The position numbers and the translations under genes were made by a program. A stretch of 64,000 nt of DNA from Indioceanicola profundi (lineage in GTDB: Bacteria; Pseudomonadota; Alphaproteobacteria; Azospirillales; Azospirillaceae): assembly GCF_003568845.1 (NCBI RefSeq), contig NZ_CP030126.1, positions 2,011,001 through 2,075,000 of the forward strand. The letters are read 5' to 3'. Below the pieces are notes generated by a model. That model was not told the DNA's origin. It was given only the letters and a program-made list of their open reading frames with translations, and did no database searches. Of the stretch, positions 35,711 to 46,000 are shown piece after piece. Each line of letters starts with the position of its first letter. Position 1 is the first letter of the stretch.

Positions 35711-38368
35711 ATGGACAAGGGCACGCCGAAGGCCATCCAGCTCAAGAATTACGCGCCCCCGGCCTGGCTGGTGGACACGATCAGCCTGCATTTCGACCTG
35801 CGGGACGGCGGCACCACCGTGACCTCCCGCATGGGCGTGCGGCAGAACCCGGCCCGCGCCGCGGAAGGCCCGGCCCCGCTGGTGCTGGACGGCCAGGATA
35901 TGGAGCTGGTGTCGGTCGCCATCGGCAACCGCGTGCTCTCCCCCGACGAATATGCCGTCACCCCGGACGGCCTCAGCATCTTCAAGCTGCCGGCCGCCGC
36001 GGATGTGGAGATCGTGACCCGCATCCGGCCGGAGGAGAACACGGCGCTGGAGGGGCTCTACAAATCCTCGGGCAACTACACCACTCAGTGCGAGGCCGAG
36101 GGCTTCCGCAAGATCACCTACTTCCCCGACCGTCCCGACGTGATGGCGAAGTACACGGTGACGCTGGAGGCCGACAAGGACTCCTGCCCGGTGCTGCTGT
36201 CCAACGGCAACCGCGTCGATGGCGGGGAGGCCGCGGAGGGCCGCCACTGGGCGCGGTGGGAGGACCCGTGGCCGAAGCCGGCCTATCTGTTCGCGCTGGT
36301 CGCCGGCAAGCTGGTCCATGTGGAGGACCGGTTCCGCACCCGTTCCGGCCGGGACGTGCAGCTCCGCATCTATGTAGAGCCCGGCAATGAGGACAAGTGC
36401 GCCCACGCCATGGAAAGCCTGAAGAAGTCCATGAAGTGGGATGAGGACGTCTACGGGCTGGAATACGATCTGGACGAGTTCAACATCGTCGCCGTCTCCG
36501 ACTTCAACATGGGGGCGATGGAGAACAAGGGCCTGAACATCTTCAATACGAAGTACATCCTCGCCCGCCCCGACACCGCCACTGATACCGACTTCCTGGG
36601 CATCGAGGCCGTGGTGGCGCACGAGTATTTCCATAACTGGACCGGCAACCGCGTCACCTGCCGCGACTGGTTCCAGCTCTCTCTCAAGGAGGGGCTGACC
36701 GTCTTCCGCGACCACCAGTTCAGCGCGGACATGAACTCCGCCCCCGTCCAGCGCATCCAGGAAGTCAGCCGGCTGCGCCAGATCCAGTTCGCGGAGGATG
36801 CCGGCCCCACCGCGCACCCCGTCCGCCCGGACAGCTATATCGAGATCAACAACTTCTACACCCCCACCGTCTATGAGAAGGGGGCGGAAGTCCTGCGCAT
36901 GTACCACACGCTCCTCGGGGCGGCAGGCTACCGCAAGGGCATCGACCTGTATTTCCAGCGGCATGACGGCCAGGCCGTCACCACCGACGACTTCCTGGCG
37001 GCCATGCGGGACGCCAATCCGGAGGTCGAGGTGGATTGGGAGCAGTTCCGGCTCTGGTATTCCCAGGCCGGCACGCCGGTGGTGGATGGCGAGGCGGAGT
37101 ATGACGCCGCGTCCCGGACCTACCGCCTGACCCTGACCCAGACCGTCCCGGCCACCCCCGGCCAGCCGGTAAAGCAGCCCATGCTGATTCCGGTCTCCCT
37201 CGGCCTCGTCGGGCCGGATGGGGAGGACATCCCGCTGCGCCTCTGCGGGGAGGATGAGCAGGGTCAAACCAGCCGGGTGGTGCAGTTCACCCAGGCGCAG
37301 CAGACCTTCATCTTCCGCGACGTGCCGGCAAAGCCGGTGCCGTCCCTGTTCCGCGGCTTCTCCTCCCCGGTGAAGCTGCGCTTCGGCTATTCGGACGCCG
37401 ATCTGACCTTCCTCATGGCCCATGACAGCGACGCCTTCAACCGGTGGGAGGCCGGGCAGACCCTGTCCACCCGTCTGATCCTGTCGCTGGTGGCGCAGCG
37501 TGCCGCGGGCCAGGAGCTGCGGGTGCCGGATTCCTATGTGGAGGCCATGGCCGCCACGCTGGACCGCGCGTCCGAGGACCCGTTCTTCGCCTCGCTGGTC
37601 CTCTCCCTGCCCAGCGAGAACTATCTCGGCCAGCAGATGCCGGTAGTGGATGTGGACGGCATCCACGCCGCCCGCAGCCTGGTCCGCCGCACCGTCGGCA
37701 CCCGCCTGCGTGACAGACTCCTGACCACCTATGACGCCAACCGGCAGCAGGGCGAGTTCTCCATCACGCCGGATGCGATCGGCCGGCGCGCCCTGAAGAA
37801 TGCGGCCCTCTCCTATCTGATGACGGCGGAGGATGCGGAGGCCGGCAAGCTGGCCCTGGCCCAGTACCGCGCCGGCGGAGCCATGACCGACGTCCTGGCC
37901 GCCCTCACCGCCATCGCGGAAAGCGACCTGCCGGAACGCGACGAGGTGCTGGAGGATTTCGCCCAGCGCTGGAAGGGCGAGGCCCTGGTCATGGACAAAT
38001 GGTTCATGGTCCAGGCCATGGTCAGCCGTCCGGAGACGGTGGAGCGGGTCACGGCCCTGCTGCAGCATCCCGGCTTCAGCATCAAGAACCCCAACAAGGT
38101 CTATGCCCTGGTGGGCGGCTTCGCCGGGAACCCGGTCTGCTTCCACGCGGAGGATGGCAGCGGCTACGCCTTCCTGGCCGACCGGGTGATCGAGCTGGAC
38201 CGTCTGAACCCGCAGGTCGCCAGCCGCATGGCCAAGCCCTTCGCCCGCTGGCGCCAGTACGACCCCGTCCGCCAGTCCCACGCCCAGCGCGAACTGCAAC
38301 GCATCAAATCCACTGAGGGCCTGTCGCCCGACGTGTACGAGATCGTGTCGCGGAGCCTGGAGGGCTGA
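35711..38368 (+). CDS. pepN: Aminopeptidase N (M1 family)
   Basis: The 885-residue metalloprotease has the exopeptidase motif GAMEN (residues 268-272), the zinc motif HEYFH (H304, E305, H308) and the third ligand Glu327 in LKEGLTVF, all intact. It removes N-terminal residues from peptides in the cytoplasm. Length fits E. coli PepN (870 residues). GAGGAAACGG precedes the start. It is followed by repeat sequences and two macrodomain genes, which are separate units. Confidence 0.97.
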   Translation: MDKGTPKAIQLKNYAPPAWLVDTISLHFDLRDGGTTVTSRMGVRQNPARAAEGPAPLVLDGQDMELVSVAIGNRVLSPDEYAVTPDGLSIFKLPAAADVEIVTRIRPEENTALEGLYKSSGNYTTQCEAEGFRKITYFPDRPDVMAKYTVTLEADKDSCPVLLSNGNRVDGGEAAEGRHWARWEDPWPKPAYLFALVAGKLVHVEDRFRTRSGRDVQLRIYVEPGNEDKCAHAMESLKKSMKWDEDVYGLEYDLDEFNIVAVSDFNMGAMENKGLNIFNTKYILARPDTATDTDFLGIEAVVAHEYFHNWTGNRVTCRDWFQLSLKEGLTVFRDHQFSADMNSAPVQRIQEVSRLRQIQFAEDAGPTAHPVRPDSYIEINNFYTPTVYEKGAEVLRMYHTLLGAAGYRKGIDLYFQRHDGQAVTTDDFLAAMRDANPEVEVDWEQFRLWYSQAGTPVVDGEAEYDAASRTYRLTLTQTVPATPGQPVKQPMLIPVSLGLVGPDGEDIPLRLCGEDEQGQTSRVVQFTQAQQTFIFRDVPAKPVPSLFRGFSSPVKLRFGYSDADLTFLMAHDSDAFNRWEAGQTLSTRLILSLVAQRAAGQELRVPDSYVEAMAATLDRASEDPFFASLVLSLPSENYLGQQMPVVDVDGIHAARSLVRRTVGTRLRDRLLTTYDANRQQGEFSITPDAIGRRALKNAALSYLMTAEDAEAGKLALAQYRAGGAMTDVLAALTAIAESDLPERDEVLEDFAQRWKGEALVMDKWFMVQAMVSRPETVERVTALLQHPGFSIKNPNKVYALVGGFAGNPVCFHAEDGSGYAFLADRVIELDRLNPQVASRMAKPFARWRQYDPVRQSHAQRELQRIKSTEGLSPDVYEIVSRSLEG

Positions 38369-38392
38369 CCACCCGTCGACACCGCCAATCGT

Positions 38393-38435
38393 CCTCGCCC
38401 TGGCCACCTTCGGCAACGACCGGCTCAGGGCGAGG
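38393..38435. repeat. Long hairpin after pepN
   Basis: A perfect 10-bp stem CCTCGCCCTG / CAGGGCGAGG flanks a 23-base loop. It begins 25 bases after the pepN stop and probably ends transcription or belongs to a dispersed repeat family. Confidence 0.6.
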
Positions 38436-38465
38436 GTGACTGAAGCTCCACTCCCCCTCCTCTCC

Positions 38466-38491
38466 GTCACCCCGGCTTCCGCCGGGATGAC
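38466..38491. repeat. Short palindromic repeat, copy 1
   Basis: The 26-base inverted repeat GTCACCCCGGC-TTCC-GCCGGGATGAC resembles widespread proteobacterial palindromes. A second copy is at 53000-53025. Confidence 0.65.
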
Positions 38492-38526
38492 GGGAAAAAG
38501 GTGAACCACCACCCGCAGGAATGCCC

Positions 38527-39033
38527 ATGACCACCCTCACCGTCCTGCAAGGCGACATCACCACCCTGGACGTGGACGCCATCGTGAACGCCGCGAATGC
38601 CCAGTTGGCGGGCGGCGGCGGGGTGGATGGGGCGATCCACCGGGCGGCGGGCCATGCGCAGCTCCAGGCGGCGCTGCGCCCCTTCGGCGGCTGCCGCACC
38701 GGCGACGCCGTGATCACGCCGGGCTTCAATCTCAAGGCCCGCCACATCATCCATACCGTCGGCCCGGTCTGGCAAGGCGGCGCGCGGGGGGAGCCGGAGC
38801 TTCTGGCCTCCTGCTACCGCCGCAGCCTGGAACTGGCGCTGGAGCATGCTCTCACCACCGTGGCCTTCCCCGCCATCTCCACCGGCATCTATGGCTACCC
38901 GCCGGAACGGGCCGCCCCGCTGGCGGTCGCCACGGTACGTGATTTCACCACCGCCAATCCCGGCCTCCGCGAAGTGATCTTCTGCTGCTTCAGCGCCGAA
39001 AGCGCCGAGCTGCACCGCAAGGCCCTGACGTAG
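38527..39033 (+). CDS. Macrodomain protein (ADP-ribose deacetylase-like)
   Basis: The 168-residue protein is a single macrodomain with the catalytic/substrate residues of YmdB-type enzymes: N21 and N24 in [10 protein letters not shown]34 in [14 protein letters not shown], and the phosphate loop ISTGIYGYP. Members hydrolyse O-acetyl-ADP-ribose or remove ADP-ribose from proteins. The ATG at 38527 has AGGA 6 bases upstream; an ATG at 38521 lies too close to that site. A paralog follows after 129 bases. Confidence 0.92.
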   Translation: MTTLTVLQGDITTLDVDAIVNAANAQLAGGGGVDGAIHRAAGHAQLQAALRPFGGCRTGDAVITPGFNLKARHIIHTVGPVWQGGARGEPELLASCYRRSLELALEHALTTVAFPAISTGIYGYPPERAAPLAVATVRDFTTANPGLREVIFCCFSAESAELHRKALT

Positions 39034-39162
39034 GCCCCCGGCGCTGGCCCGTCACGCGAAGCGTGGCCGACATAGCGCGCCCTACCCCGCAAACCGCTCC
39101 ACCCAACCCCCTTCCCCTTCCGCGCCTGGATGTGTAGCTCTGGCGCGGCGTTTCCGTGACCG

Positions 39163-39693
39163 ATGAGGCAGACCTTGACCCGTACCACGCTGACCGTCCT
39201 GCAAGGCGACATCACGACCCTGTCGGTGGACGCCATCGTGAATGCGGCAGCGCCCGGCCTGGGCGGCGGCACCGGCGTGTCCCGCGCCATCCATGACGCG
39301 GCCGGCCCGGACCTGTTCGAGGCCGCCACCAAGCTGGACCCGGTCGGCCGCGGCGATGCTGCGGCCACGCCCGGCTTCGCCCTTCCGGCCCGTTGGGTGA
39401 TCCATGCCGTCGGCCCGGTTTTCGTCACCGGCGCCTTGGGGGAGGACAAGGTTCTGGGCAAGACCTACCGCCGCGCGCTTGAGGTCGCCCGCGACATCGG
39501 CGCCCGCACCGTGGCCTTCCCGGCCATCTCCACCGGCGCCTACCGCTTCCCCCGCGACCTCGCCGCCCGCATCGCCGTGGACAGCGTGCGCGCCACCCTG
39601 GAAGGTCTGCCCGACGTATTCGACGAGATCATCTTCTGCTGCCGGTCGGAGGAGAGCGCCGCCTTCCACCAGGCCGCCCTGGCAGGGGCCTGA
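39163..39693 (+). CDS. Second macrodomain protein, catalytic positions altered
   Basis: The 176-residue paralog is clearly related to the preceding protein ([33 protein letters not shown]), but the Asn following NAA is replaced by Ala (A30) and the catalytic Asp by Ser (S40, in GGTGVSRAIH). The binding loop ISTGAY is kept, so it may still bind ADP-ribose without hydrolysing it. It was probably produced by tandem duplication. Upstream context suggests joint or separate expression; no promoter was identified in the 129-base gap. Confidence 0.85.
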   Translation: MRQTLTRTTLTVLQGDITTLSVDAIVNAAAPGLGGGTGVSRAIHDAAGPDLFEAATKLDPVGRGDAAATPGFALPARWVIHAVGPVFVTGALGEDKVLGKTYRRALEVARDIGARTVAFPAISTGAYRFPRDLAARIAVDSVRATLEGLPDVFDEIIFCCRSEESAAFHQAALAGA

Positions 39694-39752
39694 ACCGGCT
39701 CACGGTCCGGCACAACGTCGGTGACATTATTCCTATTTCCATGCCATGTTAT

Positions 39753-39776
39753 CCGCCGGCCTCACCGGGCCGGCGG
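39753..39776. terminator. Hairpin between convergent macrodomain and hypothetical genes
   Basis: A perfect 9-bp stem CCGCCGGCC / GGCCGGCGG with a 6-base loop is followed by TTCTTG. It begins 60 bases after the plus-strand macrodomain gene and lies downstream of the minus-strand gene, so it can serve either transcript. Confidence 0.6.
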
Positions 39777-39884
39777 TTCTTGAACAGGATGAAATCGGGC
39801 GATCCCCGCCCTCTTGACGCAACACCTTGCGATCTGTGGTGCCTTTGGTGCGTTAAGCGTGCGGCTGCGACGGCCGCCCCACTC

Positions 39885-40256
39885 TTACTCCACCGGTGCG
39901 ATGCTCACGATCTTGAAGGGGCGCTGCACGCCGTCATGCTCGGTGACGGACATGTATTCGCCCTCGATGAAGGTATGGCCTTCGAAGCGGAAGATCGGCT
40001 CATCCTCGCCGGCCTCCAGCCCGTCATAGTGGAAGTACCATTTGCCGCCCTGGTTGATCAGGCGGCCATGCTCCTCGGGCTCCGCCGCCCAGAAGCGCCG
40101 CACGGTGCAGCGGTCCTTGCCACTGTTCCAGCCCTCCTGGTCCAGGTGCCCGTCATCGGTCAGCGGGGCCACGAACTCATAGCCCCGGTCATTGGCGCCC
40201 TGGGGAAACTCCTCCTCCGTGCGGGCCAGTTCCAGGCGGATCATCTTCAACGGCAT
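39885..40256 (-). CDS. Conserved hypothetical protein
   Basis: The 123-residue acidic protein starts MPLKMIRLELART, with AAGGGAAGA before the ATG. It has RRFWAAEPEEHG, a WYFHYDG segment, and HTFIEGEYMSVTEHDG near the C-terminus. Proteins of this pattern occur widely in alphaproteobacteria without an assigned function. It is the last gene of the minus-strand group, 69 bases downstream of the universal stress protein gene, and may be co-expressed with it. Confidence 0.75.
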   Translation of the reverse strand: MPLKMIRLELARTEEEFPQGANDRGYEFVAPLTDDGHLDQEGWNSGKDRCTVRRFWAAEPEEHGRLINQGGKWYFHYDGLEAGEDEPIFRFEGHTFIEGEYMSVTEHDGVQRPFKIVSIAPVE

Positions 40257-40325
40257 TCCATCTTCCCTTTCTTGCGGCGCCCCGCGGCCCGGCACGGGAC
40301 CGATCCGCGGGTTCCTTCGGCGGGT

Positions 40326-41192
40326 TCAATGGGCCATCAACACCGGGCAGGTGGCATTGTTCAGGACATGGCGGGTAACACCGCCCAGGATCAGCTCCCG
40401 AAGGCGGGACGTGCCGTAGCCGCCCATCACCAGCAGGTCGGCATCCACCTCCGCCGCGGCCCGCAGCAGGGCTGCCCCGACGCTTTCGCCGGAGGTCGCG
40501 ACCTCCCGCACCTTGGCCCGCACGCCGTGCCAGGCGAGATACCCGGCCAGCTCGGCGGCGGAGGCGGGGTCCGTCTTTCCCGTCGGGGCGGTCAGGATGT
40601 GAACCTCGTCGGCCCGCGTGATGACGCCCATGGAGAAGCCCACGGCCCGCGCCGCCTCGGCCCCGCCGTTCCAGGCGATGGCGATGCGCCGGCCCACGGT
40701 CGCGGGCGGCAGGTCCGGCGCGATCAGCAATGGCCGTCCACTGGTCAGGAGTGCGGCTTCCAGCATCACCACGGCATCGACGCTGGCGGATTCCGGCGTA
40801 TGCGGGAAGACGGTCAGATCGGCCAGCCGGGCGGCCCCGGCCACCATGGCTTCGCACCGGCCGGTCTTTTCCACCCAGGCGGCGGTGGGGCCTCCCGGGC
40901 CGGGCGCGGCATCGGCCAGGGTCGCGCCTGCGGCAAGGCGCTGCTCCTCGAATAACCGGCGGGCTGCGGCGGAGCGGGCATTGTTGTCCCGCTCCGCATT
41001 GTCCATGACCTCCTGTACCAGCGCGCCGGAAATCCCCTCTCCCAGCATGGGAATGGTCTCATTGGGGTCCGTGCGGACGAACAGCGCCTCCACATGCGCT
41101 TCCGCCGGCCAGGCAAGCGCGAAGGCGGTGGCGATCGCTGCCGCATCCGCCTTCCCGGTCCCCAGAACACAGACGATCTTCTTGAACGGCAT
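40326..41192 (-). CDS. Universal stress protein with two USP domains
   Basis: The 288-residue protein is a tandem USP. The second domain keeps the ATP-binding loop G-x2-G-x9-G-S/T-type as MGGYGTSRLRELILGGVT, whereas the first domain is more diverged. Tandem USPs act in hypoxia, energy stress and long-term survival in other bacteria. AAGGGGA precedes the ATG. An FNR/FixK-like palindrome lies 58 bases upstream, inside the end of the preceding gene, so it could be induced by oxygen limitation. Confidence 0.93.
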   Translation of the reverse strand: MPFKKIVCVLGTGKADAAAIATAFALAWPAEAHVEALFVRTDPNETIPMLGEGISGALVQEVMDNAERDNNARSAAARRLFEEQRLAAGATLADAAPGPGGPTAAWVEKTGRCEAMVAGAARLADLTVFPHTPESASVDAVVMLEAALLTSGRPLLIAPDLPPATVGRRIAIAWNGGAEAARAVGFSMGVITRADEVHILTAPTGKTDPASAAELAGYLAWHGVRAKVREVATSGESVGAALLRAAAEVDADLLVMGGYGTSRLRELILGGVTRHVLNNATCPVLMAH

Positions 41193-41246
41193 GGCCGGTC
41201 CCCTTCTGAATGCAGGAGGAAAACCTAGAACCGCGCCGGCGTCGGC

Positions 41247-42857
41247 TCATTGACGTGCGTCAAGCGCCGCACCTGCCCGGCCCCGCTCCTCCGGCAACAG
41301 CCGCCGGGCCGCCTCGGCCACCTCCTCCGAAGGGCCTTCTGCGGACAGGACCCGCCAATCCATCCCGCCAAGGTCGAAGCCGGCTTGAAGCCGTACAATG
41401 TCCGCCGTGGCGTCGGATGCGTCGCCGGTCCGGGCCTCGACCCGGGCAAGCTGGGTGCTCTGCTCCGCACTCAGCCACAATCCTGTGAAGGGCTGGCCGA
41501 CGGCACGGGCTACCTCCCCAATGGCGGCGCGCTGCTCCGGCCGGGCATAGACCCCGTCGCAGATCACGGCATGCCCGCTGTCCAGCACCTGTCCGGCAAG
41601 GGCCGCCATCTCCGCATAGACTCGGTCGGTCACCGCCTCGCCGTACCCTTCGGGACCCAACCGGGCCAATTCGTCCACGCCCAGCATGCGCTTGCGCAGC
41701 ACGTCGGACCGCAGCACGACTGCCCCCGGCGCCGGCCCGGTTCCGGGCGCCAGAAGGCGGGCCAGCATAGTCTTCCCTGTTCCCGACAGCCCGCCGATGG
41801 CGATGAGGCCGGCCTGGCCGGGCTCCGCCACCCGCAGGGCGAGGTCCAGGTACGACAAGGCCTCCCGGCGCAGCTCCGCCGCCTCCTCCGCCTTGCTCCT
41901 GCCGGCTGCCATGGTCGCGGTGATGTGGGCCCGAATGCCGGCGCGGATGCCGAGGAACAGCGGCAGCAATGCCAGCCCGGCCGCATCGCCGCTCCGCTCC
42001 AGATATCGGTTGAACAGCGCATTCGCCAGGGGACGGAGCCGCCGATGCTCCAGATCCATCAGCAGGAAGGCCAGATCGTACAGCACGTCGCAGATTGCAT
42101 AGGCCTCGTCGAACTCGATGCAGTCGAACGGCACCGGACGGCCGTCCTGCAGGACGATGTTCCGCAGATGCAGGTCGCCATGGCAGTGCCGCACCTGGCC
42201 GGCATCCCGCCGCCGATCCATCAGCTGGGCATGCCGATCCAGCGCCCCGGCCAGCACGGCGGACAGCCGCCGCACCTGCCGTTCCGGGAAGATGTCCGGA
42301 AAGGCCTGCAGCCGCTCGATGACCCCAACGGCGATGTTCCGCATCGCAGCCGCCCCGGCCCCGTCGGGCCGGGGTTCCGCCTCTTCGTGGAAGGCGGCGA
42401 CCGCGTCGGCCAGATCGCGCATCAGGGCCGGGGTCAGGTCCCCACGCGCCGCAATCCGGTCCAGCAGACATTCCTGGTCGAAGCGCCGCATGACCACCAA
42501 CCATTCGATGGGCCGCCCGGTTATCTCCTCTCCCGGTCCAGACAGCGTCAGCCGGCCGTCCTCATCCGCCACGACCGCGCCGAGGCCGAGATAGATGCCG
42601 GGCGCCGTCCGCCGGTTCAGCTCCACCTCCGCCACGCAGGCCCGGCGGCGGAGATCCAGGGTGGAGAAATCGAGAAAGGGGAAACGCACGGCCTTCTTGA
42701 TCTTGTAGGCCAGCCCGCCGGCGAGGAACACTGCCGCCCCGTGCGTGTCCAGCCGCATGACGTCCTGCCCGCCATGGGGCGCCGGGTTGCCGAGGAAATC
42801 GAATATCCGCTCCTGGGCTGGAATGGCCTCGGCAGGAATGGGTTGCTTGTCGGTCAT
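41247..42857 (-). CDS. Aminoglycoside-phosphotransferase-like kinase fused to a P-loop ATPase
   Basis: The 536-residue protein joins an N-terminal APH/choline-kinase-like domain (Brenner motif CHGDLHLRNIV and DCIEFDE, the metal-binding Asp) to a C-terminal AAA/P-loop domain with Walker A GGLSGTGKT (about residues 355-363, Lys362). This arrangement matches proteins like mycobacterial Rv2004c. Despite the name it is unlikely to confer drug resistance. The adjacent USP gene repeats the Rv2004c-Rv2005c neighbourhood. Role and substrate are unknown. Confidence 0.9.
   Translation of the reverse strand: MTDKQPIPAEAIPAQERIFDFLGNPAPHGGQDVMRLDTHGAAVFLAGGLAYKIKKAVRFPFLDFSTLDLRRRACVAEVELNRRTAPGIYLGLGAVVADEDGRLTLSGPGEEITGRPIEWLVVMRRFDQECLLDRIAARGDLTPALMRDLADAVAAFHEEAEPRPDGAGAAAMRNIAVGVIERLQAFPDIFPERQVRRLSAVLAGALDRHAQLMDRRRDAGQVRHCHGDLHLRNIVLQDGRPVPFDCIEFDEAYAICDVLYDLAFLLMDLEHRRLRPLANALFNRYLERSGDAAGLALLPLFLGIRAGIRAHITATMAAGRSKAEEAAELRREALSYLDLALRVAEPGQAGLIAIGGLSGTGKTMLARLLAPGTGPAPGAVVLRSDVLRKRMLGVDELARLGPEGYGEAVTDRVYAEMAALAGQVLDSGHAVICDGVYARPEQRAAIGEVARAVGQPFTGLWLSAEQSTQLARVEARTGDASDATADIVRLQAGFDLGGMDWRVLSAEGPSEEVAEAARRLLPEERGRAGAALDARQ
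41250..41263 (-). promoter_or_regulatory. Candidate FNR/FixK-type box upstream of the USP gene
   Basis: TTGACGTGCGTCAA fits the TTG-N8-CAA core of alphaproteobacterial FNR/FixK/NnrR regulators and is a nearly perfect palindrome. It lies 58 bases before the USP start and overlaps the last codons of the upstream kinase gene. Confidence 0.5.
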
Positions 42858-43009
42858 GGTTCGGCTCTGTCCGCAATGGCTTCCCCTTGGGATGAGGTGG
42901 TGTCAGCCCTGCCATTCGCAATGCGGGAACGGAAGCGCGGGCCATGGGCGTTGACAGGAGCGCCACCGCACCGCACGCTTTCGTTTCGCAGCGCAGCAGG
43001 AAAAGCCCG

Positions 43010-46000
43010 ATGCCCAAGAAGGCCCGCATGGAGCTGGAGAATTCCCCCCCGCCCCAGGACACCGCCGTCGCCACGGCGACCCGGAATGGGACCGGACCTG
43101 TTCCGGCTCCGGCGGAAGCCGGGGATGAGCGGAAAATCCTGTCTGCGGCCGCCACCGTCTCCCCCCTTCTGGCCCGCCCTGCGGCCCGTTTCGCACTTCC
43201 ATCCAAATCCCAGGCGCCTGCCCTCGCGGCCGAGCTGGCAGAGGCGCTGGAGATGTACGGGCGGCAGACGGAGACCGATCCCTTCGCAAACCCGGTGCTT
43301 CTGCTGGGCCTGGACGTCTCGCGCCGGCTGCGTGCCGGGACCCTGGCCTTGGGCGATGTGGAGCAGCTCATCCAGTACCTTTCGGCGGAAGGCTTCCTGG
43401 CCCGCGCCAAGCGGCTCGGCTCCTATCTGGGGGAGGCCGATCCGGAGGCCAACACCAGCCGGCTGGAGGAGCTGATCGAGGCCCTCGCCTCGGCCAGCGG
43501 CGATTTCAGCCGCTTCGCCGCGACGGTGGAGCGGGAGTCCTTCGGCATCGTCATCACCGCCCACCCCACTTTCAGCCTGTCGGGCGAGCTGATGGAGATC
43601 CTGGCCTGCCTCGCCACCGGCCGGGATGCGGAGGGCGCGGCGCTCACGCCGAAGAAGCGGGAGGCGCTGGTCCGCCGCATGGCGTCGCTGGAGCACGCGC
43701 CGGAGGAGATGACCCTGGCGCGGGAGCATGCGCTCTCCCTCACCGCCATCGCCAACATCCAGTCCGCCCTGCGCACCCTCTATGCCGTGGTGCTGCGCGT
43801 CGCCCGCCGGCACTGGCCCGACCGCTGGATGGAGTTGACGCCCCGCATGATCACGGTGGCGAGCTGGGTCGGCTACGACCTGGACGGCCGCTCCGACATC
43901 CGCTGGTCGGACACGCTGCACAAGCGGCTGATCGTGCAGAAATGCCAGCTCCGCCACTATCTGGCGGAACTGCGGGAGATCGCGGGCGCCATGCCCCGGC
44001 AGGAGGACCTCCGCCACACGCTGGAGCTGATCGAAAGCCGGCTGGCCCTGGCGCTGAACCAGGTGACGGATGAGATCGCCGCCTTTGGCGGGCACGATGC
44101 GGCCACCGACGTCGCCCATATCCAGCGCATCGCCCGCCGGATGCATGAGGGGCTGCCGCTGCGGCTGGTCGAGGCCGGGCACGCGATCGAGCTGATCGAC
44201 CGGGCCATCCGCCTGACCGGGGAGGCCGCGCAGGACGCGGCCGCCGCCGACACCGTCGAGCGGTTGGCCGTGCTGCGGGCGGAGCTGGCAAATTACGGGC
44301 TGGGCATGGCGCATACCCATGTCCGCATCAACTCCACCCAGCTCCACAACGCCATCCGCAAGACCGTGGGCATGGAGACGGAGCCGGACGATCCCCGCTA
44401 CCGCCAGTCCTTCCTGACCAAGGTCACGGAGCTGCTGGACGGGGTTCGGCCGGCGAAGATCAATTTCGGCAGCATCATCGCCGAACGCACCAGCGCCAAG
44501 CGCCTGTTCATGGTGGTGGCGCAGATGCTGAAATATTCCGACGCCACCACCCCGGTGCGCTTCCTGGTGGCGGAGAGCGAATCGGCCTTCACCGTTCTGA
44601 CCGCCCTCTACTATGCCCGCCTGTTCGGGGTGGACGACCGGGTGGACATCAGCCCGCTGTTCGAGACGGAGAAGGCGCTGGAGGTCGGCAGCCGGGTGAT
44701 CGAGCAGTTGCTGGACAACCCGCACTACCGCGACTATGTGCGCCGCCGCGGCCGGCTTTGCATCCAGACCGGTTATTCGGACGCCGGCCGCTATCTGGGC
44801 CAGATCCCCGCCGGGGCCAGCATCGAACGGCTGCGGCTGCGCATCCTGCGCCTGTTCGCCCAGCGGGAGATGACCGATGTGCAGCTCGTCATCTTCGACA
44901 CCCATGGCGAAAGCATCGGCCGCGGCGGGCATCCCGGCGGCTTCCGCGACCGGCTGGCCTATGTCAGCCCGCCGGCCACGCTGAACTTCGCCGCCAGCAA
45001 CGGCGTCGCCCTGAAGCAGGAGGTCAGCTTCCAGGGCGGCGACGGCTATCTGTACTTCGTGACCCCGGCCGGCGCGCTCGCCGCCGTTACCCGCATCGCG
45101 GAATATCTCTGGGGGACGGAGAAGCCGGCGCTGGAGGACGACCCGTTCTACGCCGACGCCGACTACATCCGGGAGGTGTTCACCACCATCAAGACCTTCC
45201 AGGTCGGGCTGGTGGAGGACCCCAATTACGGGGCCCTGCTGGCCGCCTTCGGCACCAACCTGCTCTACCCCTCCGGCAGCCGCGCCATCAAGCGGCAGGT
45301 CGAATCGGCGGAGGACGGGCCGGAGGAGGTCATGGCCTCCCGCTTCCGCGCCATCCCGCACAACGCCATCCTGCTGCAGATGGGGATCGCGGCCAACGTC
45401 CTGTCCGGCGCCGGTGAGGCCATCGACCGCGACCCGGACCATTTCCGCAGCCTCTACGAGGCGTCGCCCCGCTTCCGCCAGCTCATCGGCCTGCTCCAGT
45501 ACGGGGTGGCGGTGGCGAGCCCGGATGCCCTGCGCGCCTATATCGACAGCCTGGACCCGGCCCTGTGGCTGACCCTGGCCGCCCGTGCCAAGGACCCGGC
45601 GGATGCGGAGGAGCTGCGCCGCGTGGCCGGCTATCTGGAGGAATCGCCGACCCACGCCCGCCTCATCAAGGTGTTCCGCCGCCTCTACCGCGACTTCGCC
45701 CTGCTGAGCACGAACCTGGAGCGGGCCGGCGCCCTGCCCCCGCAGGACGGGGAGGCCCGCACCGCCCTGGCCCTGCTGCACGCGCTGCGGCTGGCCCTGC
45801 TGCACGAGGTGTTCCGGCTGGCCACCCATGTGCCCCAGTTCTCCAGCCAGCACGCCGTCAGCCACCGCCGGCTGGTCGGTCGGCTGCTGCATCTGGACGT
45901 GCCCTGGGCGATGGAGCTGCTGTCCCAGATCTTCCCCGCCACCACCGACACCGCGCTTGGCGGCGATTTCGGGGAGCCGGCGACCTATGTCAGCGATGAG

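Noticed and set aside
35660-38512. Minus-strand open frame of 950 codons opposite pepN
   Set aside because: Antisense to an intact aminopeptidase gene; no domain or ribosome-binding site.
41247-42857. Aminoglycoside resistance gene
   Set aside because: The APH-like domain is fused to a P-loop ATPase and next to a USP gene, matching stress-associated proteins, not resistance enzymes.
42854-45892. Minus-strand open frame of 1012 codons opposite the PEPC-like gene
   Set aside because: Antisense frame with low-complexity composition; the plus strand carries recognisable PEPC motifs.
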